Source of the DNA: Plicaturopsis crispa FD-325 SS-3
Taxonomy: Eukaryota; Basidiomycota; Agaricomycetes; Amylocorticiales; Amylocorticiaceae
Assembly (NCBI GenBank): GCA_000827205.1
Contig: KN832561.1
Span: 1,213,962 to 1,277,961 of the forward strand
Length of the DNA: 64,000 nucleotides
Direction of reading: 5' to 3'
Both the position numbers and the translations under genes were made by a program. Positions 32,612 to 44,498 of this stretch are shown piece after piece. The notes beneath the pieces are model-generated. The model was given only the letters and a program-made list of their open reading frames with translations, was not told where the DNA came from and made no database searches. How positions within the stretch are numbered: position 1 is the first letter of the stretch; every line of letters begins with the position of its first letter.

Positions 32612-35470
32612 GCTGATGTATGGGTTCGAGTGTATGTGAGTGCGGGGGCGTTGCAGATAAGGCGCTATAGAGGGGTAGCAGTGCATTGTCAGCTATAGTT
32701 CAATAGCGAGGCAATGAGTACTCACGGAGGGGGGCAGACGGTAGGCAGGAAGAGAGGCGGGCAAGGGGGTGGAATAAGAGGGAAGAGAGGAGACTTGGAT
32801 CAGGGAGGTCTTTATAGGTGTACGCGTCAGCCTTTGGCGTATGGATACGCCCTTCGCGTGGCCGGTTCCGACTTCCGATGCCGACTGCCTCCGCTAGCCG
32901 CGTTAACTTTCTTGTCGACGCCGCTAAACGCTTCAGCCTTGTGCTCTCTTGTGCTACATATGCTTTTCTTTTTCTCCTTGTATGTGGGTCCATGCTCTAC
33001 CGCCGACCGTAACGAAGGCAGAAAACAACAAAATTATCCGTCTACATCAACAAGGCCATCGTTTCAGCGACTTGCACGCACACATGTACAGCACGCCCTC
33101 AGTCTTCGACTTCCGTAGCCTCTACTGGTGTTCCGACAGGTGTGGCTTTTGCAGATACATATGTCGTATCAGCCCCTTCTATGCGCTGTGGACTGTGGCA
33201 GGTGCCCCTCGCCGGTTCAGCGTGTGTCAGGGCTGCATCCACCGAAGATTCCCGAACTATATGTAGCGGGTGTCTCAGGCTACGCCACCATCGCGTTGCA
33301 GATCCCGATATGCTTCACTCGCTGGCCTTCGCTGGCCCACCTGGATAGGACGTCGACGCTCCCGAGTCTCACCCGGGCCCACTGCGGAATATAACGCCGC
33401 TGAACCCTGATGAAGACGGAGATTCCGCTTTCGTCATGATTAGACACGCAACCACCACGCTTTGCCACGACATTCGTACGCGATTGACGGACCCCGCGTC
33501 TTATCATCTCACGCCATAGAGTTCGGCGTTCAAACGTTCACGGATCAGCTCGGGGAACCAACGGGGTAGCCTCCCTCGGACTTGTAGTCTCCGGGCCACA
33601 GTCTTCCGAGTTCATCATGGATTAATGGAGTCCCGACAAACTATGTATGGATTCTGTATATATGTATGTGGTTCACGTCGAATCTACGAGCTTCCAACGT
33701 TTTCGCTCAATGCATGCTCACCACTGTCAATCTCTATGTGATATCTCAGTGAGATCAGGCAAGCGATGGATGGTGGCTGCTTGGCAGATCGTCAATCATC
33801 AATCAAGGAGCTATCGCAGCTAAAGAGGTCACTGTGGTACGTTTTTCGGAGAGATCGGATTGCTTACACTGCGATGCGTTTCAGACAGTGTTCGTGAAAA
33901 TTTTTATCTCGATTCTCAACAATCGACAGAACGAAATCTAACGCACTAAGTCCCAGAGTGAGTTTGGTGCTTGGTATCGACTTGGACATACGACTGATGG
34001 TCAGATGGTGTCTATCTAGGAGAGGCTAGGCTGTTCTCTGCCTCCCCTGCTCGTCTGATTCCTGGTTTAACTGCTCCGATTCATATCGCAGATAACATTC
34101 TCTCTCTTCCTTGGCAAGCGGAGCTTTGACAATGCCAACCTGCCAGAACGCCCAGCGGGCCGCGCGCTAGCGATTACGACCAAGCAACAACCAAGGTATG
34201 GTCGTCACTTTACCCCCGCGCATCGCAATTGAAATCCCGTCCAGCCTACCCCGCCGACCAAACAAAATCGAAATATGCACCGACGACATCGTTTTGGTCC
34301 GGTATATGTTCAGCAGCAAGGTGTCCTGCGATGGCGAAAGAAGGTGCGCGGCCCTTAGACTGTCCGTAGGCCGTGGCGGCCCCGGATGGTTCATCGAGCC
34401 TCATTGGACAACTCGTAGGACATAAAGAACAGCCCGGCGGCTTCTGAGTCGTCGACTGATCACCGACATGACCTAGTTCTCCGGGATTGTTCGAAACCGC
34501 TCAGGCGGGCCTTGCTATGTTTTTGCTTACTTCGTACTTTTTCTTGACCGTTTATGCTCATTTATCTGGTAGAGCCTACGCTCGTAAATCATGTGCGTCG
34601 GTGGTGAAAACCCCCACAATTCACAGTACCGACGGCGGGCTCGCGCTTTCGACTAGGGTCGATGGTATCTCACATCCTCACCTTGTGAAGCATGGAACAA
34701 TATACAGCAGCCTCCGCTAAGGGCACGTTGATCCTATGTACGCTGCCCGCGGACGCGACGAAGCAGCTCACGCGTCCGACAAATGCCAGTGACTGTGTTT
34801 GTTTTCTACGCTCGTTCGCCGCAGTCTCGCCCGCAAAACACGTACAGCTCTCGCGCCGACTGGAAACAACGTCCCCTCCTGCCCAGTAGTTCGCGCCACA
34901 AAATCGAATACCCATGCATATCGCGCCCTGGTGCTGACACCGTCCTGGTCACACTATCAGCATGCATCCTCCTCAACTAAAGACCCTCTACGGCGACTAA
35001 GATAGACGTTGACTACAATGAGCGATTCTGCTTTGCTGTGCAGACCGCGACTGCCAGCTTCACATCTGAACGCCACAATTCATGGGCTTCACAAGTCGGT
35101 TCCTTTGGATATGTACCCTGAAATCATCGACACTCCACGCGCACAAATCACGCCAAGCATCGTCGAATTGGACTGCAATTTTGGGAAGAGGGTATCGTCC
35201 TGATCGTCCACGAGATATATAAATGTATATGACCCTGTAATTAATCAAGGAATAAAAGAGGGGGAATGGGGAGAGAAACGCGGGGTCAGATATAACACAG
35301 ACGTATATATGCAAGCGAGGTATGAGCTTAGCTATCGGTCGCAAGAGATGTAAAGAAGGTGGTGCTATCGCGGTCACTATCCGAGGGAACAAACAAGAGG
35401 ACGAAGTACATGCACCCAAGCCCAAGTGGGTGGCACGTACATAGCTCCGAGCGAAAAATGGGTGCCACAT
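32612..35470. other. Long stretch without a confident gene
   Basis: Nearly 3 kb between the AN1 start and the syntaxin stop. Several short plus-strand frames show coding-like patches, for example around 33110-33510 (ending in RHATTTLCHDIRTRLTDP-type sequence) and 34120-34420 (VTLPPRIAIEIPSSLPRRPN), but I could not join them into a recognised protein. It may hold a lineage-specific gene, a decayed gene or non-coding RNA. No repeat family recognised. Confidence 0.35.
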
Positions 35471-36975
35471 TTATTTCGATGCGGTCTTGTTCTGGCCGGG
35501 CTTGACAACCACAACGACGATGATGATGGCGATGATGATGAGCAGGATGATGAGGATGATGAAGCAGATCCACCGCTTCTTGCGCGCCGCACGCGCAGAC
35601 GTCACTGCCTTCTCCGTGTATCCAAGACTGTGCGAGAAATAATCCTTGAGCGATGGAAGCGTTGGAGAGAAACACGACTACGTACCCGACCTCTGTGTCT
35701 TTCTCGACGCCTGCGGCTTGTGTCTCAATGACGTTGATAGTCTCGTCTTGCTGCTCAACGAGCACACTCATCTGCATTCTGCGTTAGTAAAATGAACAAC
35801 GGAGAAATACCCGAAGTACTTACATCGTTAAAGAGCTGCGCAAGCTCTCCTAGTGTCTTCTCAATTCGCTTGATATCTTCATGTCGTTCTTGAACCTCCC
35901 GGTAAGCAGCGTTGGCTTGACCATAGCGGTTAGAGTTCATAAGCTAGAACTCCGACATGAGCTACCGAAGGGAGCTGAGGGGAACAAGGGACGTACGGCT
36001 TGACTGAATATCTGGCCGCCCTGATCATCGTTTACAACCGCCTTCACTTCTTCCGGTGTAGCATCGGGTTTGACTGCGTAGGATGCATCAGACAACTAAC
36101 ATTCGTATATCTTGAATAGCAGCATTACCAATTTTGAATTGTCTCTCCATGCGCTGCTTGTAGCGTTGCCGATACTGCTGTTCCACGGTCTGGTATCCCT
36201 GAATAGCCTCGACGAACTTCGACTTTACCAAGGCCGTCTGTCATATGCGCAGCGGGTCAGATGCCTTCCGGAGTATCAGCAGTCAGATATGCGCACCTGC
36301 TGCTTGCGAATTTGTCCGTCGCGGCCTGAACCGCCCTTCCGTTCAAGGTCCTTGATACGCCGCTTCAGCGTGCTGCTGAGTGCGCTCGTATCTTCGACCA
36401 GACCATCCAGCTGCCGCGCGTTCCGGTCCGCAGCGGCGTCGTCCATGTTGTTCAGTGACCGCGAATGCAGGTCACTGATGCGTGCAACATTGTCGTTGAA
36501 CGTCCGCAAGCTATCTTGGATGGACGAAATCTACGGAACCGCTATCAGCAACCATGCCACTGAAAAGAGCTGGCGGACAGTGCGCACCTCCCCGTAAAAC
36601 TCGGACATAGGGTCTCCGCCGCCTCCGCCGCCACCATTGCTAGGGTATAAGTTTGCGGTGCTGCCCTGGACGCTACTCATCTCGTAGGAACGGTCATCCT
36701 GCTGCGCATAAGGGTTCGCCCGGCGGGGCTGGTAGCCACCCGCATCCCCACCGTACCCTCCACCTCCTCCGGCAGCTTGCGTAGGATACGAGTTACTGCC
36801 AACAAAATCAACAAAACGCATCTGGCGTCAAAGTGTAATATTTCAACATACGTGCTCGCGTTGTAGCTGCCGCCGCCCTGCTGAGCCTGTACAGAACAAC
36901 ATTCAGCCAGCGCCCTCTTCTACTCGCGAGCCTTGTATTACTGACCCTCATCGCTGCGAGTCTGTCTCTGGCCAT
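35471..36975 (-). CDS. SSO1: Plasma-membrane syntaxin (Sso1/Psy1-like t-SNARE)
   Basis: Qa-SNARE for fusion of secretory vesicles with the plasma membrane. MARDRLAAMR, a disordered Gly/Gln/Tyr-rich N-terminus (QAAGGGGGYGGDAGGYQPRR), then the Habc three-helix region (ISSIQDSLRTFNDNVARISD to KQQTALVKSKFVEAIQGYQT), the SNARE motif (REVQERHEDIKRIEKTLGEL with the central Gln region in AQLFNDMSVLVEQQDETINV) and a C-terminal anchor WICFIILIILLIIIAIIIVV followed by VVVKPGQNKTASK. About 325 residues, eight exons. The Gly-rich N-terminal segment is longer than in yeast Sso1. Confidence 0.93.
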
Positions 36976-38447
36976 TGTGTTGCTGGTTGCGAAATCCGGT
37001 CGTGATGATGTGGGAAGTGGTGTTGATTAACGAGAAGCAAATACGGTTCGGCGGTCCTTGGAACTTGAGCAAGCAATCAATGCTGCGCAAATACACGGGC
37101 TTTTGGAGACGGAAAAGAGAGGACTGGAGGGAGGGCGGTGTGAGAGGGACCAAAGAGACCGTAGACACGAGCGAGTTCACAAGTGTGGGCTGATGATGGC
37201 CGTGACCTGGCCAGACTACCATATGGGGAAACACCGCCGCGAAATATTGCAGTGCTGTCTCAGGTCTGAAGGATCGCCCTGCACTGGCAGTGGAGCTGAA
37301 CAATCCTCTGACAGTACTGTATCCACTCAGACGCTCGAGTTACAGGTCATGCATTACCATCCGTGGTACTGCTATTCCTGCAAGTTGTCTGATAGAGATG
37401 CATATCCGACCAGACGACCATTCAACATTGCAAGGGAGTCACCGAGCACACTGCAACAGACAAGGAAGAAGATAGCCACAACGTATTGTTTCTCCTTTAC
37501 AGTCGACGTTCCCCACGGGCACGCTGGCGCTGCAGTACGCGTCCCATGACGAATTGAATGCCGTGCCGCGCCCTGTCAGCCAGGGGCCCTTGTGGCAAGG
37601 CCATGTTTGGGAAGCTTTTGTCGCCACTCAATCGCCACCAGCCACCGACCATGTTGCGGTAGAATCAATGCTGTCAATGCACACAAGGCATCAGCGTGTT
37701 ATGAACCAAAGCAGACCCGCTTACTTTGTCTTTGCATCCATCAAAATAGGCCTGGGCACCGCTCAGGTGTCCAAGAATTACGCCGAGATGTGGAATTGGG
37801 GGCAACGCAAGGTCAGTAACTTGAGCTTGGTAACTCGTGTCATGCCTCCCGTGCAATGAGCCGATAGCAGGCTGACTGACATGGATAGCCCGGTATCGCG
37901 TCGCCCCGTACGCGTTTCAAGTCGGGTACTGAAGAGCTCGTGTGCCGGCAACTTGCAAGGAACAGCGTCGGTAGTTCGGGATATCTCTAGGCACTGTTGA
38001 GTGAGGCCGACGTGGAATTTGTGAAGGCATGATCTGACTGGTTCGCTTGGAGAGAGTGGGGACCGTACGTTCTCGAAGACGTCGTTTCGAATGCCGCCAC
38101 AGTGCTAAGTAGCAGGTTGAGCTGTTTACGCTGCGACTGCGCACGGAGGCAGATGGGTAGCACTTCTGGAGGCCTTTAAGAGATACCCTGCCGTCTAGTG
38201 TGAGGATAATTTGTATGCGTTCAAAGTGAAAGTGAACATCGGTTGACAGTGGCTGGGAAAGAGATGGGTGAAGAAACGGAGGCAGTCGGTTAGATCTTGC
38301 GATGATCGAGTCAGAGTCATTTCCCTCCTCCTCACCAAACCTGCTCTACTTTATTTCCTCTGCATACACACATCGCTTTCTCTGGAACCACCGCTGCATT
38401 TTCTATCTCGGGCATTTGAACACAAATTTATACGATATTTAGACACC
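36976..38447. other. Divergent intergenic region, no gene recognised
   Basis: 1.47 kb between syntaxin and eIF2B-epsilon, which point away from each other. Open frames at 37058-37549 and 37554-37859 (plus) lack similarity to anything I know. The promoters of both genes must lie here. It is long compared with the 160-270 base divergent spacers elsewhere in the window. Confidence 0.4.
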
Positions 38448-41400
38448 ATGGCTCCCAAGCACTCGGCGGGGAAGGAAAAACTCATCGACGACGAGGACGA
38501 AGTCTTGCAGGCAGTCATTCTTGCAGACAGCTTCAACAAACGATTCAAGCCTCTTACTTCAAGGAAACCTCGGGTCAGCAGTGGCGAACCTTCCACGTTT
38601 GATTACCGTACTAATTCTGTTGACGTTGTAGTGCCTCTTACCCATTTGCAACGCGCCATTGTTAGATTGGACCTTCGAGAGCCTTGCATTAGCAGGCGTA
38701 CAGGAAATATTCGTTATATGCCGATCGCACGCAGAACTTGTGAAGGAAGCCATCAAGTCCGTTCCCGTTCAATCTGCCCTCTTTTTTGGCCCATAGAACT
38801 AATCGTGCCCCAGGAACTCGAAATGGTCAAAGCCCAGCTCAGGGCTCAAGATCGTGCCCATAATCACAGCGAAGGAGACATTCTCCCCTGGCGACGCCAT
38901 GCGCGACATATACACGCACGGGATTATCAAGTCCGACTTTGTGCTCGTCACGGGCGACCTCGTGAGCAGCATACAGATCGACGAGGTCGTGCGGCAGCAC
39001 AAGGAGCGGCGGAAGACGAATAAGGACGCGATAATGACTATCGTCGTGAAGGAGAGCGGCGCGTCGCATCGCACGAGGTGGGTACATTACCCTATTTTCT
39101 TTCAACACCGGCACTGAATGGGCGAATTCGTGGGTAGATCGAGAGGGGAGTCGTCTGTGTTCGTGTTGGATGCGGAGACGTCGGAGTGCTTGCACTACGA
39201 GCCTGTAACAGGGTACCCGCCGACGAAGATCGCGCGCATACCTCGAGAGGTGCTCGCAGAGCACCCTGAAATAGAGATCCGGAACGACTTCATCGATTGC
39301 TCCATCGACGTATGCTCTGTCGAGGTCCGTCGCGCAGTACAGAGAAGGCGCATTCAGACGTGTCACTGATGTATATTTGTAGGTCCCGTCCCTTTTCCAA
39401 GACAATTTCGACTATGCAGATATACGACGCGATTTCGTGCACGGCATCCTCACGTCGGATCTGCTCATGAAGAACATATATTGCTACGTCGCAAAGACTG
39501 GGTATGCAGCGCGTGTCCAGGACACGAAGAGTTACGATTCTATCAGGTACTTTCGCCATGCTTATTATTCCGAGGAGACATGCTGACGACGCGCCCCAGC
39601 AAAGATATTCTTTCTCGCTGGACATTTCCTCTCGTGCCGGACGATAACCACCCAGGTGGGCACGCATACGAACACAACCGCGGGAACAGATACATCGCAA
39701 AAGACAACACAGTCGTCTTATCTCGGTACACCACCCTTTTCTATCTCCACTCACTCGCTTGTGTTAACATTCTCACAGAACATGTAAAATTGGCAACAAC
39801 ACATTGATCGGCTCCAGCACCCAAGTATTCGACGGCGTGCAAGTCATCGCATCCGTCATCGGGCAACGGTGTACCATCGGCGCAGGCAGCGTCATCCGCA
39901 ACTCGTACATATTCGACGACACCACGATCGGGCCGAACTGCTTCATCAGTAACAGCATCGTAGGCGCGAACGTGCACATCAAGGAGGATAGCCGCGTCGA
40001 GAGCGGGTGTCTCGTTGGCGACGATGTCGTCGTGGGGCCGCACGCGCGGCTGGCGCCGTTTGAGCGGGTGTCGAAGACGAGGGAGAAGCGGGAGTCTGCG
40101 GCAGACGATGACGGGGAGGAGTCGGATGAGGATTCGGAGCTGGAGGACGCTGAGCGCAGTATGTGCCTTGTCCAGAAAAGTTGGGTTCAGTGTGGCTAAT
40201 TGGCGTTCACAGTCGACTCAAAGACGGAATTGGCCATCCTTGGAGAAGGGTCGAATGCGACTGTTTGGCCGAGAGTTTCGTTCCGAGGAGACGAGGATGA
40301 GGACGACGAGGATGTGGAATCCCCCAGTAATCAACGGTTAATGCGTATTGGTAAAATCTATCAATATTTGCGCGCGACAGGCATGCTGATACTACGTTGC
40401 AGGCGACGATACATCTGACTTAGAACTCTCCGACCCCGGATCGGTCACCTCAGACGAAGAAGACAGCGACTCGTCCGACGGCGAGGACAGCGGCGCCATA
40501 GCCGGCTCCCGACTCGGCCTCCTCGACGCCTCCTCCACCACCTCCCTACCCACCTCCGACATCCCGAGTGCCGAGGCGGAGTTCCGCGCGGAGGTCGAGC
40601 AGTCGCTCGCGCGCGCGTTCGCGGAGGGCCACTCCGTGGACAACGCGGCGGTGGAGCTGAAGACGCTGCGCATGGCGAGCAACGTGCCGCTCGAGCGCGT
40701 GCGCGAGGCCGTCGTGAAGTCTATTGTCGAACGCATACAGATCGTCGACGGGGGCGCGGTGCCGCAGCGCCAGGAGATCGCACGCGTCATTGGCAGGTGG
40801 GGAGAGCTGATACATAAGATTGGTGGCGTGGATGCTGTAGAGACTGTCGTTGTTCTTCAGGTGCGTGCTCCCCTGTGGATGAGTTGATTGGTCCTTTGCT
40901 GATGAAGGAGAATCACTGTTATTCAGAATCACTGTGCTTCCTCAGAGCGAATGCCTCTGTTTGGCCAAATACTCGCTGCGTTATATCAGGACGACATCAT
41001 CGAAGAGGACGATATCCGCGCATGGCACGATCGACCTGAGTCGAAAGGAGAAGGGTTGAAACCCGGGGACCTGACGGATAATATCAAGAAGTGTTGGATC
41101 GTCGGCGCTCGCATGATCCAGCAGTTCGATGCGCAGGACAGCGACAGCGATGAAGATGCGGAAGAGGATGCAGAGGAGGAAGATGCCGCACAGAGTGACC
41201 ACGACGTTAGCGCCAAGAACTCCGACGAGGATGGTCCAGAAGGCAGTGGAGAGGACGACTCAGAGGAAGAGGGCACGGAAGATGCTACAGAAGAAGGGTC
41301 GGAAGACGGCTCGGAGGAAGATAGTGTCGCGGAGGAAGCAGGCGCAGCTCCAGAGGAGCTCGCCGTCGTTAGTGCCACGGATGCTCCCGCCCCGCCCCCG

Positions 41401-42558
41401 GTGCACAGTAGCAGTCTAGACGATGAAAAGGGACAGACCGTTGCCGTGCCTTCGAATGAAGACGCTTCAGAAGAAGGATCGGACGACGGCACAGAGGAGG
41501 ACAGCATCGTGGACGAAGCAAGCGCACCTATCGAGGAGCCCGCCGTCGTTAGTGCCACGGATGCTCCTGCCCCGCCTCAGGTGCAGAGTAGCAGTGCAGA
41601 CGATGCAAAGGAGAAGACTGTCGCTGCGCCTTCGGACGACGAGGGCACTGAGGACGCAACGTCGGACGACGGCACGGAAGAGGACAGTGTCGTGGAGGAA
41701 GCAAGCACACCTCTCGAGGAACCCGCCGTCGTTAGTGCAACGGATACTCCCGCCCCACCTCAGGCGCAGAGTAGTAGTGCAGATGAGGCAAAGGAAGAGA
41801 CTGTCGCCGCGCCCGCGCCCGCACCCGAGCACGCTGCTGTGGTCCCTGAGCAAGCACACGGGACCGCCGCTGCAGAGGGTAGCGCGGCAACTCCGAATGT
41901 CGATAACCCTGTGGAAGCAGAGAGAGGAAGCGCCGAGAGTTCGGAGGCCGACGAGTCTGAAGAGGAATCCGAGGAGGGTACGGAGGAAGACGAGTCGGAG
42001 GAGGGCACGGAGGAGGACAGCGTTGCGGATGCCGAGGAAAGCCGTGCTGTAGGCGCACCAGAGGCAGGCATCAGCGAAACCAAAGAGGCCAGCGTCCCAG
42101 CGAAGGAAGCACCTGCCGTGACTCCTGAAACCAAGGGGGAAGGCAGCACCACTGTCAAGCGTGATGTCGGCATCGCGGACAAGCACGAAGATATCGCCTC
42201 GGTTATAGACAAATTCAGTGCCTTGGCCCTCGACGAACGCAAACCTGCGGATGCCGCGAAAGGCGGCGATGCGAATGCGACACCAGGCAAATTAGCAGTG
42301 TCAGAGGCGAAACCCGTCGTAGCACCTCCGAAGAAGGCTACCGTCCCCACCACGGAGGAAGATTCGGACGGCAGCGAGGATGCTGAAGACGATAGTGCTG
42401 CAGGCACTGAGGAGGGGAGCGAGGAGGGAACGGAAGACGAGAGTGGGGAGGAGAGCTATGAAACAGGTGAAGGGGAGAGTGAGGAAAGCAGCGAGGCAGA
42501 AGACGATACTCCTCCTGCACGGGTCCTAACTCAAGAGCAGCCAGCAGTCACAAAATAG
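38448..42558 (+). CDS. GCD6: Translation initiation factor eIF2B subunit epsilon with long acidic tail
   Basis: Catalytic subunit of the GDP-GTP exchange factor for eIF2. The N-terminal nucleotidyltransferase-like domain is clear (LQAVILADSFNKRFKPLT; PICNAPLLDWTFESLALAGV; FVLVTGDLVSS), followed by hexapeptide repeats (GSSTQVFDGVQVIASVIGQR; IGAGSVIRNSYIFDDTTIG) and the C-terminal W2/HEAT domain (QRQEIARVIGRWGELIHKIG; FGQILAALYQDDIIEEDDIR; NIKKCWIVGARMIQQF). Normal family members end shortly after this in an acidic motif. Here the same frame runs on for about 475 more residues (about 41130-42555) with DE/S/A/T-rich sequence and three copies of a ~60-residue repeat. No intron interrupts the tail. 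About eight introns lie upstream; the intron before NHCASSERMPLFGQ ends at TTATTCAG. Confidence 0.93.
41270..41830 (+). repeat. Three tandem ~180-bp coding repeats in the eIF2B-epsilon tail
   Basis: The block encoding EEP(L)AVVSATDAPAPP with flanking acidic and SSS-D sequence occurs three times. CGCCGTCGTTAGTG starts at 41361, 41541 and 41724, so the period is 180 and 183 bases (60 and 61 codons). The copies have diverged mainly by substitutions that keep the frame. Confidence 0.85.
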
Positions 42559-42764
42559 AATCTGAAACACGTTTCTCGCCTCAATTAAAGTGGAGATGGA
42601 AGTACAAAATAATCGAACATAAGTGCAAAGGGGTATCGATGCATGTTGCTCGTCCGTCCGAACGCAAAGCAATCGAGAGCGGTGGAGAAAGTAGAAAAGG
42701 TCCTGGTCAGATGACGTTCGAATCGTTGTCCGTCATAAATTGAATCACAGGGTGTGTGCTCGTC

Positions 42765-43178
42765 TCAGTATTTGAGAATGATGTAGAGGGCTGACGAAAA
42801 ACAGACGTCAGTACTGAGGAGCTTTCACCGTGTCCGTCCGACTACGCACCGTGGATGATTCCAGGAATCCAACCGAGGATAGTCAACACAATGTTGATCA
42901 ACTGCGCAGGAAACACGAGGTCAAAAACGAGCCCGAATATATTGGACATAAGGCCAACTCACGAAGTCTGCACCGCAACCACGCTCAAGGAACACACCAA
43001 GAGGGGGCAGGAAGAACGCAAAGCTGTGAAATGGGCCGTCTGTGAGAAGGAAAAAACGCGTTGCCCTGCAAATTTGGGCTTACATGATCTAACGAAAAGG
43101 AGAACATGAGCAACTACAAAGCGAGCCATGTTGAGAAAAAAAGCATACCTTGATGATATCGGACGCGGTGAAAGCCAT
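42765..43178 (-). CDS. PMP3: Plasma membrane proteolipid 3 (PMP3, UPF0057)
   Basis: Tiny two-helix membrane protein that helps control plasma-membrane potential and cation and stress tolerance. MAFTASDIIK at the start, then FFLPPLGVFLERGCGADF, LINIVLTILGWIPGIIHALY and the end IILKY-stop, separated by short introns. The core matches the family nearly perfectly. The junction between the first exon and FFLPPLG is not fully resolved: the acceptor that keeps both frames implies either a micro-exon or an unusual site. Length is about 57 residues, as expected. Introns occupy more of the gene than exons do. Confidence 0.88.
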
Positions 43179-43516
43179 TGCGACAGTAGTGAAACTGGGG
43201 ATTCGAGGGGAATGGCAAAGGGGAAAAGAGGTAACCGTATCAAAAACGACGACGCAAGGTTTATATAGCGGTCGGCATACGTCATCGGCACAATAGCCCC
43301 TGTCTCTGTCTAATGGCTGTGAATTTGCGCAGTGGCACTGCCACTCACAATCCCCGCCTGAGAGCCTTAGGACCGAGAGATGACCGAGGGTCAGACGCTG
43401 GTCAGACGTTCAGGCTGCAACTGAAGCTGCAGGTGAGCTATTCAATTAGGCAAACTTGATCAGTACGTGCTGCTAAATGGCCTAAAGAACGATTGACAGT
43501 CAATATCCAGCCCTAG
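43179..43516. other. Divergent intergenic region (PMP3 / kynurenine formamidase)
   Basis: 338 bases holding both promoters; no further gene seen. Confidence 0.45.
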
Positions 43517-44432
43517 ATGGCGGCAGAGTATCTCAACATCTCTTACGCGCCAGATGAGCCCACCAACAAGCTTCTGCAGTTCGATATATACTGGCCAGGC
43601 AGTGCTCACGCTGACCCTAGCAGAAGGGTAGATGCACTGGTGTGCTTCGTGCACGGAGGGGCCTGGCGCGCGTGAGTCCATTCCACAACGACGTTGGTTT
43701 ACCGACTTATTTTTCTATAGCGAAGACAAAGCTGATCATGCCGATCTCGCACGGAACCTCGCCGCCCACATAGGCTTATGCGTCGCAGTCCCCAATTATC
43801 GACTGACGTCTACAAATCCTACGAGCCAGAACTACCATTTGGCACACCCTGCGCATGCCGAGGACCTTCTGCGATTCCTAACCTTCATTCGCGCTTGGCA
43901 GGGTCCCGAGGAAATGAAGGACCAATTCGTCCCGCGCCAAATGTACCTCATAGGCCACAGCTGCAGTGCTCACATGCTCGCTTCCATCTTCCTCGACTCC
44001 TCCACGACCACCCCAAGTCTAACCCCTCCACCCCAAGTTTACGATGCCGTACAAGCGGTCATCATGTCCGAAGGCATCTACGACATCGACCTTTTGCTTT
44101 CGGTTTTTCCAACATACCGCCAGTGGTTTATCGAGGATACGTTTGGGCAAAGACCCACTTTCGAGGATGTCGATGTTACGGGCTATCCGCTACGATCCGA
44201 CACGCATATCCATTGGCTGGTCCTACACTCGACGGGTGACACGCTCGTCGACGTGCAACAGACCGAGAAGATGTATCGCCACCTGTGCAGTTTGCATGGA
44301 GTAGCTGGTATTGACCCTCTTTTGCGGGTGGGGATGGATGCTGACAGGCTGAATGGGGATCATAACGACATACTTCGGGGGTCTGAATACGTTGCGATTA
44401 TCGGAGAGTACGTCAAGAAGGTTCGCTCTTAG
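43517..44432 (+). CDS. BNA7: Kynurenine formamidase (BNA7-like)
   Basis: Hydrolyses N-formylkynurenine to kynurenine and formate in tryptophan-to-NAD conversion. It has the alpha/beta hydrolase fold: MAAEYLNISYAPDEPTNKLL, CFVHGGAWRA (oxyanion HGGxW motif typical of the family) joined over a short intron to EDKADHADLARNLAAHIGLC, the nucleophile elbow YLIGHSCSAHM (GHSxxxH rather than GxSxG), the acid in VLHSTGDTLVD and the histidine in GDHNDIL. About 285 residues. The start ATG is preceded by CCAGCCCTAG. It converges on kynureninase and is two genes from KMO, which supports the assignment. Confidence 0.88.
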
Positions 44433-44498
44433 ATACAACGTACATTGTACACCTTTTTTATTCGATAAGATATCATATAAAGAGCTACGCGTCTCCAT

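Noticed and set aside
35426-35731. Asp-rich plus-strand frame (DDDDGDDDEQDDEDDE)
   Set aside because: Antisense of the Ile/Leu codons of the syntaxin transmembrane anchor.
36112-36597. Plus-strand frame of 161 codons
   Set aside because: Antisense to the syntaxin Habc exons, whose reading frame is conserved on the minus strand.
41467-42186. Long minus-strand open frame of 239 codons
   Set aside because: It lies entirely within the eIF2B-epsilon acidic repeat tail; Asp/Glu/Ser-rich codons create open antisense frames. It has no domain and follows the 180-base repeat.
43778-44304. Alternative frames inside kynurenine formamidase
   Set aside because: The annotated frame contains all the hydrolase motifs; these are frame-shifted shadows.
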